The notes under the pieces: model-generated
What the model was told of the DNA's origin: nothing
Seen by the model: only the letters and a program-made list of their open reading frames with translations
The model's database searches: none
Program-made: the position numbers and the translations under genes
In this document: positions 15,664-17,064 of the stretch, in pieces
How positions within the stretch are numbered: position 1 is the stretch's first letter
Layout: the number at the start of each line of letters is the position of its first letter
Assembly: GCA_903921605.1 (NCBI GenBank)
Contig: CAIXQV010000722.1
Span: 1 to 17,064 of the forward strand
Direction: 5' to 3'
From: an uncultured Planctomycetaceae bacterium
Lineage (GTDB): Bacteria > Planctomycetota > Planctomycetia > Planctomycetales > Planctomycetaceae
DNA length: 17,064 nucleotides

Positions 15664-17064
15664 ATGCGAATCGCCTGGTTTGAATGCGCAACCGGTCTCA
15701 GTGGAGACATGACTCTTGCGGCCCTGATTGATGCGGGAGCTGATGCCGATAAAGTCCGCGCGGCTGTCGCTTCGCTGAATCTTCCGGATGTGGTTGTTCG
15801 TATCGAGACCGTGATCAAGGGCGGCTTTCGATCGCTGCATGTGCTGGTCGATCATCCGGAACAGCATGCTCACCGCCATTACACGGACATTCGGCGGATT
15901 GTGGAGCAGGCATCCGCGTTGACGCCTCGCCAGCGACAACTCGCTCTGCAGATGTTCCTGGCGGTTGCTGAAGCGGAAGCTCGCGTTCATGGTTCCACGG
16001 TCGAACAAATTCATTTCCATGAAGTCGGTGCGATTGATTCGATCGTTGATATCGTGGGTGTGGCCGTTGCGTTTGATCTGCTGGGTATAGACCGAGTGAT
16101 CTGCAATGCAATTCCGCCGGGTCGCGGCTTCGTAAAGATCGACCACGGAATCTGTCCGATTCCTGCTCCGGGAACAGCGGAGATTCTGAAGGGTATTCCA
16201 TTGGCCGACGTGCCGATTGAGTCCGAACTGACGACTCCTACCGGTGCCGCCATCGCCAAGACTTTGGCGTCCAGCTTCGGCCCGATGCCTGCAATGACCA
16301 TTGAAGCCATCGGCTGCGGATGCGGAACGAAGACTTTCCCCGAACGTGCCAATGTGCTGCGGATCTTCGTGGGGACCGCGATCATCCCGGAACATACCGA
16401 GCAGGTAATTTTGCTGGAGACAAACCTGGACGATGTCTCCGGAGAGATCATTGGCCATGTTCGCGAACGGCTGAACTCCGTCGGCGCATTGGATGTTTAT
16501 GTCACACCAGTACAAATGAAGAAGGATCGCCCCGGCGTGATCCTGAGCGTACTTTGCCGGCCTGAAAAGGCAGCTCGGTGTGAAGACATCATGTTCACGG
16601 AGACGGGGACATTGGGCGTTCGCCGTCTGCAGATTCAGCGAAGCGTTCAGCAACGCGATTTCGTGGAGGTGACAACGCCGTGGGGCAATGTCAGCGGCAA
16701 GCGAGCATGGCGAACGGGAATGCAACCAACGTTTTCCCCGGAGTTCGAAGACTGCGCTCGGATCGCTCGTGAGAAAAGCGTTCCGCTCTCCGATGTGTAT
16801 CGTGCCGCCGAGTCGGCTTATGCGTCGCAACCAACTCGTGTCGCAGAACCTCGCCCCAGTGCCCCAAAACATGACCATGACCACATGCATGACCATGACC
16901 ACATGCACGACCATGACCACATGCACGACCATGACCACATGCACGACCATGACCACATGCACGACCATGATCACATGCACGACCATGATCACATGCACGA
17001 CCATGATCACATGCACGACCATGATCACATGCACGACCATGATCACATGCACGACCATGATCAC
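15664..17064 (+). CDS. larC: LarC, nickel insertion enzyme for the NPN cofactor, with His-Asp-Met repeat tail (3' end beyond window)
   Basis: The frame is open for 467 codons to the window edge. LarC inserts Ni(II) into the pyridinium bis-thiocarboxylate mononucleotide in a CTP-dependent step, completing the cofactor of lactate racemase LarA and related enzymes. Family blocks visible: ATGLSGDM (9-16), FHEVGAIDSIVD (118-129), SELTTPTGAA (187-196), IGCGCGTKTF (216-225), ETNLDDVSGE (252-261) and PVQMKKDRPGV (282-292). The core ends near residue 386, the usual family length. It is one continuous frame, unlike the frameshifted larC1/larC2 of Lactobacillus. From residue 403 on, the protein is a HDHDHM hexapeptide repeat, probably a metal-holding tail; many LarC proteins have a shorter His-rich stretch elsewhere. 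The codon for residue 7 gives Glu where Asp is common (FDC). larA, larB and larE are not in the window. Start: ATG 15664, weak upstream GAAGAA. Confidence 0.93.
   Translation, partial: MRIAWFECATGLSGDMTLAALIDAGADADKVRAAVASLNLPDVVVRIETVIKGGFRSLHVLVDHPEQHAHRHYTDIRRIVEQASALTPRQRQLALQMFLAVAEAEARVHGSTVEQIHFHEVGAIDSIVDIVGVAVAFDLLGIDRVICNAIPPGRGFVKIDHGICPIPAPGTAEILKGIPLADVPIESELTTPTGAAIAKTLASSFGPMPAMTIEAIGCGCGTKTFPERANVLRIFVGTAIIPEHTEQVILLETNLDDVSGEIIGHVRERLNSVGALDVYVTPVQMKKDRPGVILSVLCRPEKAARCEDIMFTETGTLGVRRLQIQRSVQQRDFVEVTTPWGNVSGKRAWRTGMQPTFSPEFEDCARIAREKSVPLSDVYRAAESAYASQPTRVAEPRPSAPKHDHDHMHDHDHMHDHDHMHDHDHMHDHDHMHDHDHMHDHDHMHDHDHMHDHDHMHDHDHMHDHDH
16870..17064 (+). repeat. 18-bp in-frame tandem repeat encoding HDHDHM (10.8 copies, runs off the edge)
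   Basis: The unit is CAY-GAC-CAT-GAY-CAC-ATG. Ten full copies and 15 bp of an eleventh are present. Copies 1-2 begin with CAT and have GAC at codon 4; copies 3-5 begin with CAC and keep GAC; copies 6-11 have CAC and GAT. Because 18 is a multiple of three, copy-number change keeps the frame and lengthens or shortens only the tail. All variants are synonymous. Confidence 0.97.

Noticed and set aside
15625..17064. A 479-codon minus-strand frame opposite larC with a Val/Met/His repeat N-terminus
   Set aside because: It is the antisense shadow of larC and of the HDHDHM repeat, whose reverse complement has no stops. The plus-strand frame has clear LarC motifs.
16870..17064. CRISPR-like direct repeats
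   Set aside because: Units are 18 bp, contiguous and without spacers, and they are in frame with larC. It is a coding tandem repeat.

Overview
The window looks like chromosomal DNA from a planctomycete (phylum Planctomycetota). The basis is a set of protein families typical of that group: a giant secreted PVC-type CxxCH protein, a DUF1549/DUF1553 protein followed by its usual DUF1501 partner, and a sulfotransferase with a long N-terminal region. Ribosome binding sites are weak or absent before most genes. Genus cannot be assigned from the sequence alone. No rRNA, tRNA, CRISPR array, insertion sequence or phage gene was seen.

Left part (1-6848, minus strand). A very long secreted protein, at least 1629 residues, runs off the left edge. 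It joins a degenerate SGNH hydrolase domain, a dehydrogenase-like beta-propeller, a HEAT-like helical region, a PA14 domain, an azurin-like copper domain and a cytochrome c domain. About 0.8 kb upstream lies a sulfotransferase gene in the same direction. The space between them holds small inverted repeats but no gene I can support.

Middle (7184-10903, plus strand). A diadenylate cyclase has the DacZ layout: a pyruvate-kinase-C-like N-domain followed by a DisA_N catalytic domain. It appears to have a promoter placed so that the mRNA would be leaderless. It is followed by a small membrane-anchored ComEA-like helix-hairpin-helix protein, whose 3' end overlaps by 38 bp the start of an MsbA-type ABC exporter. 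An antisense reading frame with its own start signals faces the cyclase gene from downstream.

Right part (11102-17064, plus strand). An exported TPR-DUF1549-DUF1553 fusion with a CxxCH motif is followed by a Tat-exported DUF1501 protein. This is the common planctomycete pair, closed by a strong intrinsic terminator. Next is larC, the nickel-insertion enzyme for the lactate-racemase-type NPN cofactor. Its C-terminus is replaced or extended by an 18-bp tandem repeat encoding His-Asp-His-Asp-His-Met, still running at the right edge.

The most notable items are the metal-binding repeat tail on LarC, with a visible expansion gradient; the DacZ-type c-di-AMP synthase with its apparently leaderless promoter; and the copper-plus-heme multidomain protein. 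I do not see a clear new multi-gene defence or mobile system.
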